Origin: Taeniopygia guttata
Taxonomy: Eukaryota > Chordata > Aves > Passeriformes > Estrildidae
Assembly: GCF_048771995.1 (NCBI RefSeq)
Contig: NC_133030.1
Span: 38,462,501 to 38,526,500, forward strand
DNA length: 64,000 nt
Direction: 5' to 3'
Of the stretch, positions 1-13,800 are shown in pieces (positions within the stretch are counted from its first letter, which is position 1; each line of letters opens with the position of its first letter). Both the position numbers and the translations under genes were made by a program. A model generated the notes under the pieces. It had not been told where the DNA came from and made no database searches. It was given only the letters and a program-made list of their open reading frames with translations.

Positions 1-2499
1 GAGATGTCACTGGCAGCCTGGCTGTGTGTGTTATCAGAAGCTCTGGTGGGCACTCTCTGGGTGACAGCCACCACATGAAATTAGGGAAATAGATGGGTTG
101 GTAACAGTGCCATATGCCATTATGGTGATATTCCTATCAACTCCTACAGTGAAACCAACTCATGAGACATGGTGGAGGTCACTACAGGGGAAGATACTAC
201 AATTGGGAAGCAAAATTATGTTATGTGGCTTTTCTTCACCAGAAGTGCAGATGCTATGGTGATGATGAGGACTTGGATGCTGGATGCCAAAGCAGACTGC
301 TAAGAGACATCTAAGGGACAGAATGACAGGGCCATGGGACAATACTTTGAAACATTTGTTGGGTTCCCTGGAAAAACAACACAATAGAGAATTTAATTAA
401 ACTTAGGAAAGGGGTTGAGAGCAAAAAAAAAGTATTTTTATTACAGCAGTTCGTGGACATGTAATATTCCCACATCTTGATTATTGCTTTAAGTTCGGTG
501 ATTTAATCTCTAAATGAATCCAGAAGAATTAGAAAAGAAGAACAGAACACATCTACAAAACCATATATTTTGCATGCCTTCTGAGTGAGGCTAGAGTAGA
601 ACAACTTCTGGGAGATGATAGATGCCCACAATTTCATTAATGATATGGGAAAAGAAAATGGAAAACAGTGAATATATGTGTTAGCATAAAGGGGATCCTG
701 ATGAAATTAGGTTTTAAAACAAACCAGAGGAATTTGTACAATTATGCAAGTTCAGCTGCAGAACTGAAGGTGGTGTCTAATCCAGAAAAAGACTGGAATA
801 ATCTATGAAAAATAAGGAATCTTAACATGATTATGTAAATCCAACATTTATCTTATAAATTCCTTTTAATCCTGACCTAGGTAAAATTCATTCAACTTGA
901 CTTTACTCTGACCTGATATAGATTTCTCAGGTGGAGAGAAGGCTGGCAATATGAAAACTATAATTGCTAGAAGAACCATGCTATCAATGCTCATGAACAT
1001 AAAATATTGCTCAAAATGTCTTAAAGAAGGCTGTGAAAATTAAAATAGAGACAATCCACAATCTTTTTCACCAGCCCAATTGAAATGTGTGAAAACTTTT
1101 TAAGTCCTAAATCTAAAAAAAAAAAAAAAACAGAACTCTCCATTTACAGAGATGCTATCTGTAGCTGGTTTAAAGTTACTTATGATTGCAAAACCTGCTA
1201 AAATACTTTAGAGGTGCTGCGACACAGCCTGCAAACTAAGTAGTCGTGAGCATTTTGTAGAAAGAGTAAAGAAGGTGTGGGGAGAGGAACTTCCCTACTC
1301 TTCCACAGCGAGAATTTTGATAACATCTCTTCTACCCAACTGTAAAAGAGGAACATTTTTTGTACAGTATTGAGAAGAAATGTTGATTTGCAGAAATAAA
1401 TTAGTTCCTTACAGTATTTTTTATAAGTACTATGAAACATAGAAACCATTGGAATACCACTCCCAGTGCTACAATGTGTCTGTTTCCCCAGAATACAAGC
1501 ATTTCTGTACAGGTCTAATCAGGATTAGACTATCCTCTGAGGCTATGACTTTAATGATTGGTTTGTGAAAGGTTATTAAAAGTCATTGAAAATATGACTG
1601 AGTTCATTGCCTGATCTGCCAGTAGGCAGGATCTAAACAAAAGCATTATTTCCCCTTGTGAATCATGAGTACTATTGATTGTCTTTCCAGTAAATGTGTA
1701 GAGCTATAGAAAGAATATTATAACTTGTCCCTGTAAGTCATATTCTGAGTGAATGTGCTTTTAGAAATGGAAATTCTGGTGATTTATATTTACGGCAGCC
1801 GAGTTTGAATTTCAGGAGGATGCTTGGTAAAACTGCATGAGGACAGAGTCTGGATGGCTTAGCTTGTGCTCAAGGAGTTACAGAATGTAAAACAATTATT
1901 ATTATGGTTGTTGCTAATAATGAATAGAGCTTCTGTTTCTCTCTTTCTGTAGATCCTTGAGGCTGAAAACATGCAACTTGCCTCACATGCTGTTTGAGAA
2001 GAAATAAATATGTATATTTAGTGGTAAGAAATATATATTTGTACTGGTAAGAAATTTTATCTTATTTCATACAAGCTCAGTGCTGCAACCTGCTAAGCAG
2101 TCTTGATATACGTTTTAGGTGTATGCTCATAAATTTTTATTAGTCAGTTTGCATATTTGAGTTCTTTAAATCTTTTGAGCTTCATCAATCCCAAAGGGTT
2201 GTCGATGCACAAGACCTATATTGTCTTTTATGACGTTTTAGCAATGCAGGTATTGGAAGACATGCTAAATCACTAACCGGCTAAATAATTTCTATCCAGA
2301 TTCCACTGCACCTAACAGAAACTCACCTGTTGACATCTGTGAAATAGGAAATTATTTCAGATGAAACACTAATCATATCTGTTTAATTCACCCTAATTAT
2401 TCTGCCTTAGCTCTTAGCTTTGGAATTTCTTATTTGGAATGACCCCTGCATCACTAAGCTCTGCTTACATCTATGTATATAATAATACAATGTAGAAAA
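1..2499. other. intergenic, no gene recognised
   Basis: The sequence is AT-rich with stops in all frames. The longest open frames (under 85 codons) show no recognisable protein, codon bias or splice structure. A 16-base A run lies near 1,115-1,130. Nothing else could be supported here. Confidence 0.7.
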
Positions 2500-2653
2500 T
2501 CAGCAGAATGCTATCCTGGGGAGCATTCAAGGTCAGCTTGGATGAGGTTCTGAGCAACCTGACCTAGCTGAAGACCTGTCTGCTCTTTACAGAATGGTGG
2601 GACCTGATGACCTTTAAAGGTCTCTTCCAACCCAAACAATTCTATGATTCTAA
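2500..2653 (+). repeat. CR1 LINE 3' end fragment
   Basis: The text 'gcattcaaggtcagcttgga', then 'ctgagcaacctgacctag', then 'tctcttccaacccaaac' and the terminal 'attctatgattct' matches the conserved 3' tail of avian CR1, including its short terminal octamer-like repeat. The element is 5'-truncated, as most CR1 copies are, and lies in sense orientation. Confidence 0.85.
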
Positions 2654-5454
2654 TGAAGCTGTATCACTGCTGTCTCAGTGATCAGAAAAACCCAATTATG
2701 TGTTTCGTAAGTGTTAGAAAGTGGGTGGACTAATATATCTGATAGGACACAATCAGTATTTTGGGTTAACATGACCCCTCTCTCTTCCTCTACAGACACT
2801 TTCTTAAGAACAGAGAACGATGATAAGGATGCTACTTTTAAAAATATCCATGTTGAATTATTCATTGTCTCTTAATAGTGAATAATCATATGCAACAGGT
2901 GTTTTTCCTCTGGCTTGTTGAATTTCAGTATAACTAGCCTCCAGATATTGGCCTCAGGGAAAGAAGCAGTAGAACAAATCAGCCTTATTTTAAAATAATT
3001 ACTGCAATCCTACAGTGCTTGTCAGTTGTTATTTTCCTGTTTTATGTCAATGTACAGTACATGTGCAAATAGGACTCTGAAACAGCGAGAAAAAAATGCA
3101 ACCTATTACATAAAATTGAGAAAGTAACTGGTGAATTTAGTAAATATTATTTTAGTAGAAGTGAGGGGCCCTATCTATATGCTGTATTAAAATCCTTTTG
3201 AGCAAAGCAATAATGAATTGCTATCATGATGATAAAAGGAATAAGGATTATTATAATTTTGCTGCAAATAATTGCTATGATATAAAAATGTGCTTGGGGC
3301 TCCTTTTGTGGCTTTTACGTCAGCATTTAAACAAGATTAATTAAATTTAAGCAGGATTAAGTAAACTTTTGAAAGGGATAGAAAGTATGTTTCACTAGTC
3401 TGATTCTTCTACATTTCAAAAATACAATGGCTGTTAATAAGATACTAGTGAGAACTGCATACCCATTTAATTTGACTGGTGCAGCAAGGCCTTTTGATGG
3501 ATCCTGGGTACTTAGGAAGGGAAAATCCTGCTCATTCCCTACTCTCACACTTCTGCAATTAAAACACTACAGAAAGTCTACAGGTCAAGGAAAAGACTGG
3601 AAAAAAAAAAATCTCTTTTTAAAATATACAGAAGATTCATGTACTGGATGGGTATTTTGGAAGAGGGCATAGTGATCTAAGACAGGCATATGCATGTCCA
3701 CCTCTTCACCTGGCGGTTCCTGTTTGAGCCCTTATCTCACACCCAGGTCAGGCTCCAGCTCTGAATGACCTGTGCCTGATGCCCATTCAGGAAGGTGCTC
3801 CTTCCTATCACAAGACACTGAGTCCACACTGTTCTTGCAGCACGTGTAGGTGCACTTTGTAGGGATTGGTTTTGGTGTCCGGGAATGACCCTGCTGAAGG
3901 TCTTTGAAGGCTGAACATCCCACAGCCTTTGAACAGCACAGGAGCGCTCTTGGCATGGTGTTAGCTCGGGGGTTCAACATCATGGTCTTTTCAGAGCTGG
4001 CAACTTCCTCAGAGAAGGCTTGGGATGCACACAACTGAAAAGCTGTTGTATTTCTCAGCATTTTTCCAGTCTCTCCAAGGCTAACATATTAGCAGGTCTG
4101 GGAGGTGGGGACTTCTGGTGAGCTGCAATGCACTGCAGCAAGATGCTGCTGAAGCATGCAGCCTTCATGGAGCTGGTGCAGTGTGAGGTGGAGTTCTTCC
4201 TTGTAGCAGGCTCAGAATATGAAAAATGTATTTCACTTGCTCTCAGATCTACCTATTGGAATGTAAAGACAAATGAAGAAGTAGTTTAAGTTTAAATTGG
4301 AAGTTATTAAACTTATGTAAATGGGTAGACTGCAAAGAGACTTTCCCAGGCATAAAAGGAATATAAACATTTTTGTTATGTTTTATTCTTGTAAGTTGAT
4401 AGTTTTTTAATAAACAATTTCTCAGTGCTAGAAACCCCTGTACTTCTGAATGATGCAGGGAAGACTTTGTTTCTACCTTAACAATTAAAGATGCTCTCAT
4501 AGAATAGATATGGACATAAATTTTGGTACTTTTTATATAGTAAAATTTTTTATAATTTTTAAAAAAATAATAAAACCATTACTGTTAGCTTTTTACATAG
4601 GGAACATTATAATAAGAAAAAATGTGGTCCTGTCTGCATTTATTAATAAATAATAAAAATTATGCATTTAAAATGTGAATGAAATCTGGTAAGTAAATTT
4701 AATAATTTTGTACATTTATTCTTCAAATTCTTCACTAGTCTTTGTTAGTGAAATATACAGATAATGAAAATTAGTAAAAGGACTTTGCTAGTTAATTAAA
4801 GATAAAACAGGGGACACTTTCATGGTTTTCCTTTCTACTCTCTTTTCTATCTTTATCTATTCTGTCTCAGTTTCAGAGGGAGGCAGAAAGTCAAGGAGTT
4901 GCTGCACTAACAAAAATGCTTCCACAGGTGCATTCCCATTTCTCCCTCCTAGTCCCAGGAAAATGTTTATTTCCCTTCTCTTCAGCAGGCAAGGAGACAC
5001 ATTGTGTGTCTGATTCTCCATCGAGAGGAACTCCCCACACCCTTCAGTGAAGTGCTTGGGAACTTAACCTTGACCTAATTGAACAGTCAGTAAAATCAGA
5101 ATCCAGCTCTACATCTCTGACAGGAGATGGAATAGCTGAAAAAGAGTAGGCATGGAGGAAAAACTCCTTCCTATTTTCCTCCATTGGCATTTTCACAATT
5201 CCTTCTGAAGCCTGGAGACACAGGAGGTGGGAACCCTGCTTTTACTCCAAACTGAGGATTCCACAGGGGAATGTAACTATTTTGCAACAAATCTGAGACA
5301 CACATCTTAGATCTTGATGTTTTATTTCTTTTGAGTTGTATTAATAAAGCCCCCTATTTTTTCCTATCAAGGAAGATATGGAGCAATATTATGTAAGAAT
5401 TATAGAAGAGATTTGAGTTATTTTAATACTTTTCTTTTTTTAATTGGAGGAAAG
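2654..5454. other. intergenic, no gene recognised
   Basis: No credible coding sequence is present. A moderately GC-richer patch at about 3,680-4,200 carries a 109-codon frame on the - strand, but it resembles no family I know and may be a degraded repeat. Positions 4,500-4,800 are extremely AT-rich. Confidence 0.6.
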
Positions 5455-5858
5455 CGTGGTATTCACATGTCCTCTGAGCAGAGAGAGACTTAGCTTCCTC
5501 AGGATTTTTCTTGAGAGAAGCTGTGAGAGAAGCAAAGAAAAGAATTAGCAAAATGATTCTTATCTCACTTGCTGGTGCTGGTTGTTCCATACATATGGAA
5601 TGTGTTCTGGAGATTGTTTACCCAGGGTGATTGCTTGATTGGATTCTGGTGGTGGTGTTTTGGATTCATTGACCAATTAGGTGACAGCTGTGTTGGGACT
5701 CTCAGCAGAGAGTCACAGGTTTTCTAGTTATTTAGTTAGTGATAGTTCTTGTTATGTAATATAGTGTAATATAGTTTTAGTATACTATAATAAAGTGATT
5801 AATTATCCTTCTGCTATCATAGAGTTCTGCGCATCATTCATTTTCCCTATTGGGCACA
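5455..5858 (+). mobile_element. solo LTR of an endogenous retrovirus (passerine type)
   Basis: This segment of about 400 bp starts near 'gtggtattcacatg'. It contains the phrases 'ggaatgtgttctggagattg' and 'ttcattgaccaattaggtga'. A polyadenylation signal AATAAA sits at 5,789-5,794, followed by a short R/U5-like tail ending near 'tattgggcaca'. The order is that of an LTR, and the wording resembles an LTR family I remember from songbird genomes. No gag, pol or env remnants flank it, so it is probably a solo LTR. I could not identify a target-site duplication, so both ends are approximate. Confidence 0.7.
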
Positions 5859-8800
5859 GCATTTTACTATAGGTAAGTAGGAAATGTTTCTTACCTTTTA
5901 AGTATTTTGTCATATGGCATTTATTTTTCCAGTGATGAATGGTTAAAAGTTACTTAGATATAAGTATCAGGCTAAGTGAAGTTAGCCCTGGTGAATCTTT
6001 CAGTTGTAGATCAAGATTTGTTGTAACTAGCTTGCATTTTCTTTACACACTCTAAAAGACATCAATTCCAGAATTCCTTCATCTAAGAATGCACACATGT
6101 ACAGACTAACATATCTTCTTTGGAGGGCTTTTCCTCTGTTAGAAATGGTACAAATGGGGTCCTTTTGGAAATCTGGACCCTAGTGAAGTATTTAAATATG
6201 CTCAACAGATGTAGGTAGTTAAAAGCTCAGTAATAGGTGCATCTTTGTGCATCTTCAGTTATGTTTAAAAATTTTTTAAATTGAGAGCTGGAAATTCAAC
6301 TCTGAGCCAATTTTCAGATGTTTTAATAAAGTTTTACTCTGCAGCCATTTTTCATGGTTTTGATGTGTTGCATCTATCAGTTAGAAATTAATTTAATGAA
6401 CACATAAATACATAAATTAGTCTAAACTCAGGATAAAAATCTTATGTTCCACAGTCACTGGTTCTTATATCTTCTCTACATTATTTTTATTCTCATCTTT
6501 TACAAGGTACAGTAGAAGGAACAAGCACACAAAATATACAGTTATTCAGACAGTTATCCAGACAATCTTCTGCTTTCTTTTTTCTCTTTCCTTTATTTCT
6601 TTTTGATGCTTGGAGCAGTCAGTGACACAGTATCTCAACTGAGTGCATTACTAGAGAGAATAATGTGAAGATGCTTGGGGCTGTGTCTGTCACCTGCCAT
6701 AATTAACAGCATACTAAGAGCTACAAGCAACTTGAGAAGCTTGATTGCATCACACATTGAGGAAAGGACAGCTAAAGATTTTTTTAAATAAAAAATATTA
6801 CCAATGGTCAACCAAAGAAATAACTTTAGATCTGTTCCTCAGTTCTGTAGGTTCAATAAAAATCCTATGTAATTAATGGAGGTGATTCGACAAGAAGAGC
6901 CATTTTAAGAGATACATAAAATACAATAAATCAAGTGTATCAATGATTAACTTGAACATACATGGCTTGATTTGATCATGCTCAGTGTTTCTGGTTCATT
7001 GTGGCTATAGGGTCTGATTTCCCAGCTTTATACTCTTGATTTATGCCAAAAGATGAGGTATAGCATTGATTTCAGACTTCCTGTTTTAACACTATGCTAA
7101 ATTATGGGTTGCATCTCATTACATTTCTATTTCCCAAAATTAAAAGTGAATGAAAAGCAGAGTAGGGGAGAGAGAGAGTGCAAAGGAGAGAGAAGTACCA
7201 TTAACTGCCCAGCTAGCAGGAGCTCTGTCTAATGCTGGAAAGCAATACAGTACACCAGTGTTCCTACCTCTCTTTTTCATTTGTGAATGTTTGCCAGAGA
7301 TTATGATCACACTACTTCTCATCAGAGCTGGAGTTCTAGTTTATCAAAGTGTCAGTATGAAGACTAGCACTAGGGAAAATTTACTGCAATATGGCTGGAA
7401 TATGAGCTCTGCTCTGACAGCTACAACATAGAATCAAATCCATCTCTGTGGTTAAAAGGTTTTCTAAAAATTATTGAGCAGGAGGGCACAGATTTTACAG
7501 GTACTTAAGCTTTAAACTCCACAGTTTACTGTGGAGTGTACTATGATAGTTTTTAAAGCATTTGCATGTCTGGTACTGTTATGTTACTGGGAAGCAGGCG
7601 TACAGGCATTTTGTAAAAAACATAGTTATTTTTATTTCCTGTTCTACTGTGCACCTAATACCACAAAATATATGTAATTTCTCAGTGACGGAGGACAGGA
7701 GGTGCCACACCTCTCAGGGGGCTCCAAAATTTGTCCTTAGAGTCTATACTTACAGTCACAAGGGAAGCTCTATCTGGGCTTATGATAGTCCCCCATCCCC
7801 ATTCTGGTTTTCAATGGTTCTAATCATCAAGGAATTAGACACAAATATTAGAGATTTTTAAATTATGATGCACATAGCAAATATGAGTGTGCATAGTCGC
7901 TCCTTTTAGAAATGAAACTCATTTAACAATATAGTCTGCAGTAATAAACTGGGTATTCTGTACTTCAATGAGCCTTAAAGAGCTTTCGGACTTTTTGCAA
8001 TCTTTTATATGTTTACTGTATTCATGAAGACAAAAACATGAAGCTCATGGCTCAAACAGAATAGAGGACAAAAGAGAGGTGGTAAGATGAGGGCTGGAAA
8101 TACCAAAGAACATGTACCAATGGTGGCACTTAGCTCTATGGACACCTGCAGCAAACTCTTTGGCAGCCTAACCCCAAACCAGGACAGCACAAGGCTGTCA
8201 CAGAAAGACTCTGCAATGCTTTCTTACAGACTCCAAGTCTCATTTATGCAGTTCTGAATGACAGTACCATTTCCAGTCACATCACCTGGCCTTGCAGAAT
8301 CAAGCTAAAGACTTTGGGATTGTAATTCCCGAAAGCACACTAATGTACTCATACACTTCTCCTGGGATCAAATCTTCCCCAAAGTCATAAACTTTTGCTG
8401 CATGCTCTGGTGTATAACTAAAACTTTAGCTATGCCTATAAATTGATCCTTAATGTCAGCAAAGTTTTTACTATACACAATTTTGCTTCAAGATGTGTCT
8501 GGTTAGTCAAACTAGAGTAACCATTTCATAGGATGACAGTGGTAAAACTGAATGGCAAGCAAATTGATCTTTATTGATCTTGGACTTGCTGACTAGACAT
8601 CATAATGAAAGACACCCTGGGAATTTGTGAATGGATGACTGGTCACTCTTCACTGTGAAGCATTATATTGGTACTCAGATCCTGGGCCTGAAGTGCTTAT
8701 GCAGATAAAACACTGTCCACTTGAAATCTGTGGGAGATTTGCCCCAGTAAAAGTTGATGGAATGGTCCCAAAGAGCAGTCATCTACAGGGGAACTCATGG

Positions 8801-11800
8801 GTGAAGGTCACCTCTGACTTTCTGTGGGAGATGGGTCAAGGACATTTTGCCAGGACTGCTCTCCTGGCTCTGATGTTGTTGACAATCACAGTGAGCAGTC
8901 ACTGTAGTGAGAATTACAAGGACATCTTTGAAGGGGTGTAATTTTTTGGGATCTAAAGATTTCTTTGTTTTGAAAGTAAAAATCAAACCACAAATGTTTG
9001 AGAGTTTCTTTATCCTGCCACTGAAGGGATGTAAACATGAATTGAAGTAATGGTTTTGTTTGTTTTTCTTTGGCTCTGGAGCTTGTATCAAATTTCTACA
9101 GTTATTTATTTGTATTTTGTTTTAGAAGTATCTTAAGATATTCAGTGTTCATGGAATATTTTCTCCAGAACAAAAACTGCTCTGAAGGATAATATCAAAC
9201 GCTAAATGGTTGTATGATCCAAATTTGTCAGTTTTAGAAAAAGGCACTTCCTCCTTTTTTGAAAGCTTCTGAATTGTTATGAGCTCATTTCTGTAACAAT
9301 CCTTTGCTTCTACAAGAAATATTCTGAATAACCAAAAAGTAGAAAAAATGTAGCTAGAGAACAACCTTCTACCAGGTCTGTTTACTGAACTTTGCTTTCT
9401 TCTCCAGGGCTGTGACCAGATTTTTATAGCTAAACTGAGGTGCTTCATCAAAATTCTGAGTAATATGGTGGGATACATGTGACCCAAAAGTGTATACTGG
9501 GGATTGAAAGCTTACCTATGTAATCAGGGACCCTGAGACAGGAGCACTGTGAGTGCTATGTGTAGGTAATGCCATGCTGAAAGAAGCTGTACTCGTACAT
9601 GCCATTTATTGCTATTTTTTTAGTCATTCATTTTAAAATCGATTCATAGGCATTAGAATGAGGCAAAAATGTGGTTTGTGTAAATAAATATATGTCAATA
9701 TACAAATTCACTGGTTCACTCTCTACGTTGCAACAGATTGTGAAAATTTCAGCATAGTTGGAAGATGCTGTTTACCAGATTATTTATTAGGTCTAATTCA
9801 GTTTTGTCCAAGGGTGAGAATTTGGCTTTAAATACAATTATTTTATTTAATTAAAGCCTCTGTTGAATTATTCTGATTCTGCTGTTGTTGCTGTGTAAAT
9901 ATATTTCTGTTATTTTTCAACCTGACAGCTTTTCTAAATTTCTGCTATTTCACTTCTGGTAATTTTGAACTTGGAGGATTTAGTTTTGTGGGGGAATGAG
10001 GTCTAGTAGAACTGTGCTTTGAAGACATGCTGTGTGCCGTTTGCTCATGTCCCCCTCCAGAGCGCGGCGCTGCTGCCTCTTACACACCAGGTGGTTCACC
10101 TACAGACAGATTGATAGAAACAAGAGTCCTGTTTCATCTCCAGGTTCCATACGTTTCCACTCCATCCTTCATATGAAATCTAGGCTGAAAAGTGATGATA
10201 CAATTCACTGGTTTGCCAGTATTTTTGTTGTTTTATGTTTAGGTCTTGCTTTCAGACATCTGCTAGAGCAGAAAGCCAGCCCAACTCACCCTACAGCCAC
10301 TGAGCTAGTAGGCTGACTGTAAGTCATGAGGGACAGACCACACAGAGAAGCTGTGGCGGTGGTCAGTAGTCCCAGTGAATGTTCTTTACTTTTGATATTA
10401 GCTATGTCTGAGCCTAAGTCCACTGCTCCTTGGTGCTTGTGCCTGTAGCAGCAGGTGTGTTTTGCACTGGTTTTGAGCTTGGAATCTTCCCCACCCGTGC
10501 CTGAGTTGTCCCTCTTGGCAAGCCAGGATGGGAGCAGTAAGGCAGCTTTGGCTTCAGCCTGTGTGATGCTATTGTCATGGTCTGAATGCAAGAATCTGCA
10601 GCCATTTTTGTGAGGCCAGATCACCCAGGGGCTGGCCAGCACAGGTGGCAGAGCACAGCGCTGTCACACAGCCCGTGGTGGGTACCCTGGGCAGCACGGG
10701 GGGAAATGGCCTTCTCACCAGAGATCCAGGCTCTGGGCACCTGTCCTGTCTACAGCGTGCTGACAGAAACAAACTGTACTAGTTTGTATTTTCTTTCTGT
10801 GAAAGAAAATGTTTAAAATAGGACTGAAGAGATACAGACGGTCTTTCGTAGACCTTTTATTTAACTGACAAACTTAATCCTGTGTAAATAGATTGCATTT
10901 GAGTAAAACAATGCAAATATATATATTCATGTAATTAGAATGCACTTATCTACCTGAAGGACCTTTTAATGGTCTTATTGTTATATTTTTTTTCTCCTGG
11001 AATGAAGAAAAATTTATTTGAATACAATCCTCTGAAGTCCCTGGGATATATATTCTATGTATGTTCTGCATGTAAATTTACATGTATTTTGGAATGTAAA
11101 TACAGTGGCACTCTATTTTAGGGAGGGGCATTAGAATCTAATAAAAATGACAATAAAAGAGTGTTCACATGAATAAAAGAAGTGTTGTGGTTATAGAGTA
11201 AAGAGTAAAAATGTCTATAAATTAGATAAATAATTTATATGCATAATTTTTATCATCACTAGAAAAATATCTGGTAAAAGTCAGTGGGGGTAGTTGGTTA
11301 CCATTATCATTAATTTGAGTATTACCAAGAGAGACAGGTGACTAGGAACAAAATATGGTAAATATTTTTAGAAGAAAAGAGCAAATCACTGTGCAATTGC
11401 TTCTTTATCATTCAGAGCATGAGATGCATATTAGTCATAATAAATGTGCTGGGGGAGTAGAAGCTTTAAAAGCTTTCTTCCTCTTCTGGAAACATCTTGA
11501 GTGAAGAGCTTAGAAAAAAATCCGTAGAAGAGAATAAACTATCGTGTTTATTAAGAACATCCTATTGGTGGACTATTTGGAAGGGTACTAAAAATTTCCC
11601 AAGGGAAATATCTACAAATTTCACAATCAACACTTGGAGCAAATTTTTTTAGAATGTCACAGAAATCCATTTAAATCAAAAATACTTTGTATCAAGCCTT
11701 CTAATCTGACCAAAGATTAAAACCCAACAGTGAACATAATGATAAAGTTAAGCATGTGGTAGGGAAAAAACTACTACAAAATGCTTTCCTTAGAAGACAG

Positions 11801-13249
11801 AAAATTAATATTCTGAATCTACAAGGCCGTATCCAAAGAGTTGGTCTCTCTGCTTTTCATTGTCATGCTACCTTCTATCGCAACAAAAGTACAGCAAATG
11901 CAACCAGAACAATGTTACTAAGGAAGAGTCTGCAAGCAGAAGCTAAGGGGGGTTCTGTCTTGGCAATAGAAAACATGGGAAAACTCAGGGGCCTTTCAGA
12001 GAAAAGGTAGGAATCAAGCAGAGGAACAGGTCAGTGAATCCAGCATTTAACTTTTCTGGAGGATTCACTCCTCTTTAATTTAGTTTGCTAAATGAAAACC
12101 TCACTCATCATTTAGTTTCTGATCTCTAGCCCTTCTCTGAACCCTCTTTCTGTCAATTTTTTTTTTTCTCTCTAAGAGAGCCAACTTCAAGGAAATTTCA
12201 AGATCATCTTCAAGAGTTTACTGTGTCAATTGCCAGCTATTTAGAGCTAGCCTACAAAAAGTACTACTTATGCTGTTATAAATATGTTACCTGATTATAA
12301 CAGTATCTGAAGAACCAGCCCCCCCACCCCCAACCATAACTGTTAGTAACTGGAATGTCGTACAGCTGAGCCATATCAGTTTTTTGAATGTCCAGAAAAT
12401 TATTAATATCCTTAAAAAAAAAAAACAACAACTTTGTTGAAAATTAATAATGATGAACTTGAAAAAGGTACAACTTTGTTCCATACTTTTCTTAACTTCA
12501 GAGCCATATTTGTAAGGCATGTTACAAGTTTGTTTCCAGTATCTTTTACAGTTAGGAGCTTAGAAGCCTGAAAAGCAAAATTCAGTTTATAAATTCAGTA
12601 TGCTCTACCTGTCTGCTAGTGAATAAATATGAAAGAATATTCAATTCAGCAATGCATTAGACATACCACATATCCTTTTTACTCATCCCAGAGAGGATAT
12701 ATACAATATAAACTATTTATATGGATTGGTTTCACATAATATCACAATTTTCTTGGTGTTGTGTTTTTGCTATCTTTTGTATATAACATCAGCAGAGGAG
12801 CTCTGCTACCACTCTGCCTATCATGTAGACAAGAAATTAACATGGCTTTCTTCAAACAAAATACAGTTATTCTGAAGGTCTTCCTGGTTCCAGTTGTGAT
12901 TGAACAGCATTCTGCTACAGGTTCCTGTCACTTCAAGCTAACATTTCACTACCTTTGACAGTTCTTTCTGAAAAAAAACAAATCATACCCATGAGAAGGA
13001 ATGAGAGCAGAAAAGGAAAATAATCTGTCCTTTCTCAGCATCAGACATGCTCTCTTCCTACTGTCCAGCTGACATCCATAACCTAAAGCCCAACGCAAAC
13101 AGGTATCATCAGGCACATGGCAAGAGATAGGCAAGGCTGACCTGAAGTTTGTGGTCAGACTTTTTTTGCAAACATGCAAAAATCATGCCACATTTTTAGC
13201 AACAACAATGTTTTTTCATTTTTCCAAATGATCTTTGTGATGCTCCTTG
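5859..13249. other. intergenic, no gene recognised
   Basis: This is AT-rich sequence without a supportable gene. Open frames of 60-118 codons on both strands lack any recognisable domain. A relatively GC-rich patch lies at about 10,030-10,780 and could be an old repeat or a regulatory element; nothing in it identifies which. A perfect hairpin at 7,516-7,537 is listed separately. Confidence 0.6.
7516..7537. repeat. perfect 9-bp inverted repeat
   Basis: The arms ACTCCACAG (7,516-7,524) and CTGTGGAGT (7,529-7,537) are perfect reverse complements separated by TTTA. It is not followed by a U-run and no gene adjoins it, so no function is assigned. Confidence 0.8.
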
Positions 13250-13800
13250 TATGGTCCCTCTCCAGACTCTTCACCATCTTTGTAGCCCTCATTAGATGCT
13301 CTCTAATATCCTTTTTATCCTATCCTACCTAATGTTCTTCTTATAATGTGGCACCCAAAACTGGACCCAATATTCAAGGTAAGACCACCTCAGTGCAGAG
13401 CAGGACAATCCCCTCCCTTGCCTGGCCGGTGATGCTGTGTGTGATGCACCCAGGACAGGGTTGGGCCTCCTGGCTGCCAAGGCACTGCTGGCTCAGATTG
13501 AACTTGCCATCAGCCAGGATCCTCCATATTCATCCATTTCTGTGGAGCTTCTCTCCAGCCTCTCATTTCCCAGTCTGTTTGTACTTCCAGGATTGCCCCA
13601 TCCCAGGTGCAGAATCCAGCACTTGCCCTTGTTAAATTTCATATGGTTGGTGATTGCCCAGACCTCTCACTTGTTTAGATCTCACTGCAGAGACCCCCTG
13701 CCTTTGAGGAAGTCAACAGCTCCTCCTAACTATGTTTCATCAGCAAACTTAGCATACCTTTGAGTTCTGCGTCCAGTTAGTTTATGAAGACAGTGTTGGA
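13250..13800 (-). repeat. CR1 LINE fragment (internal part)
   Basis: Read on the - strand, this matches the end of the CR1 reverse-transcriptase region and its 3' flank. On the + strand one sees 'gtagccctcattagatgctc', 'aaaactggacccaatattca' followed by 'aggtaagaccacctcagtgc', and 'catcagcaaacttagcatac', all recurrent CR1 phrases. The terminal CR1 tail is missing at the low-coordinate end, so the copy is broken at both ends. The two overlapping open frames here are remnants, not genes. Confidence 0.8.

Noticed and set aside
3732..4061. 109-codon - strand open frame in a GC-richer patch
   Set aside because: No family similarity that I can recognise and no supporting splice sites. Length is within chance for this composition.
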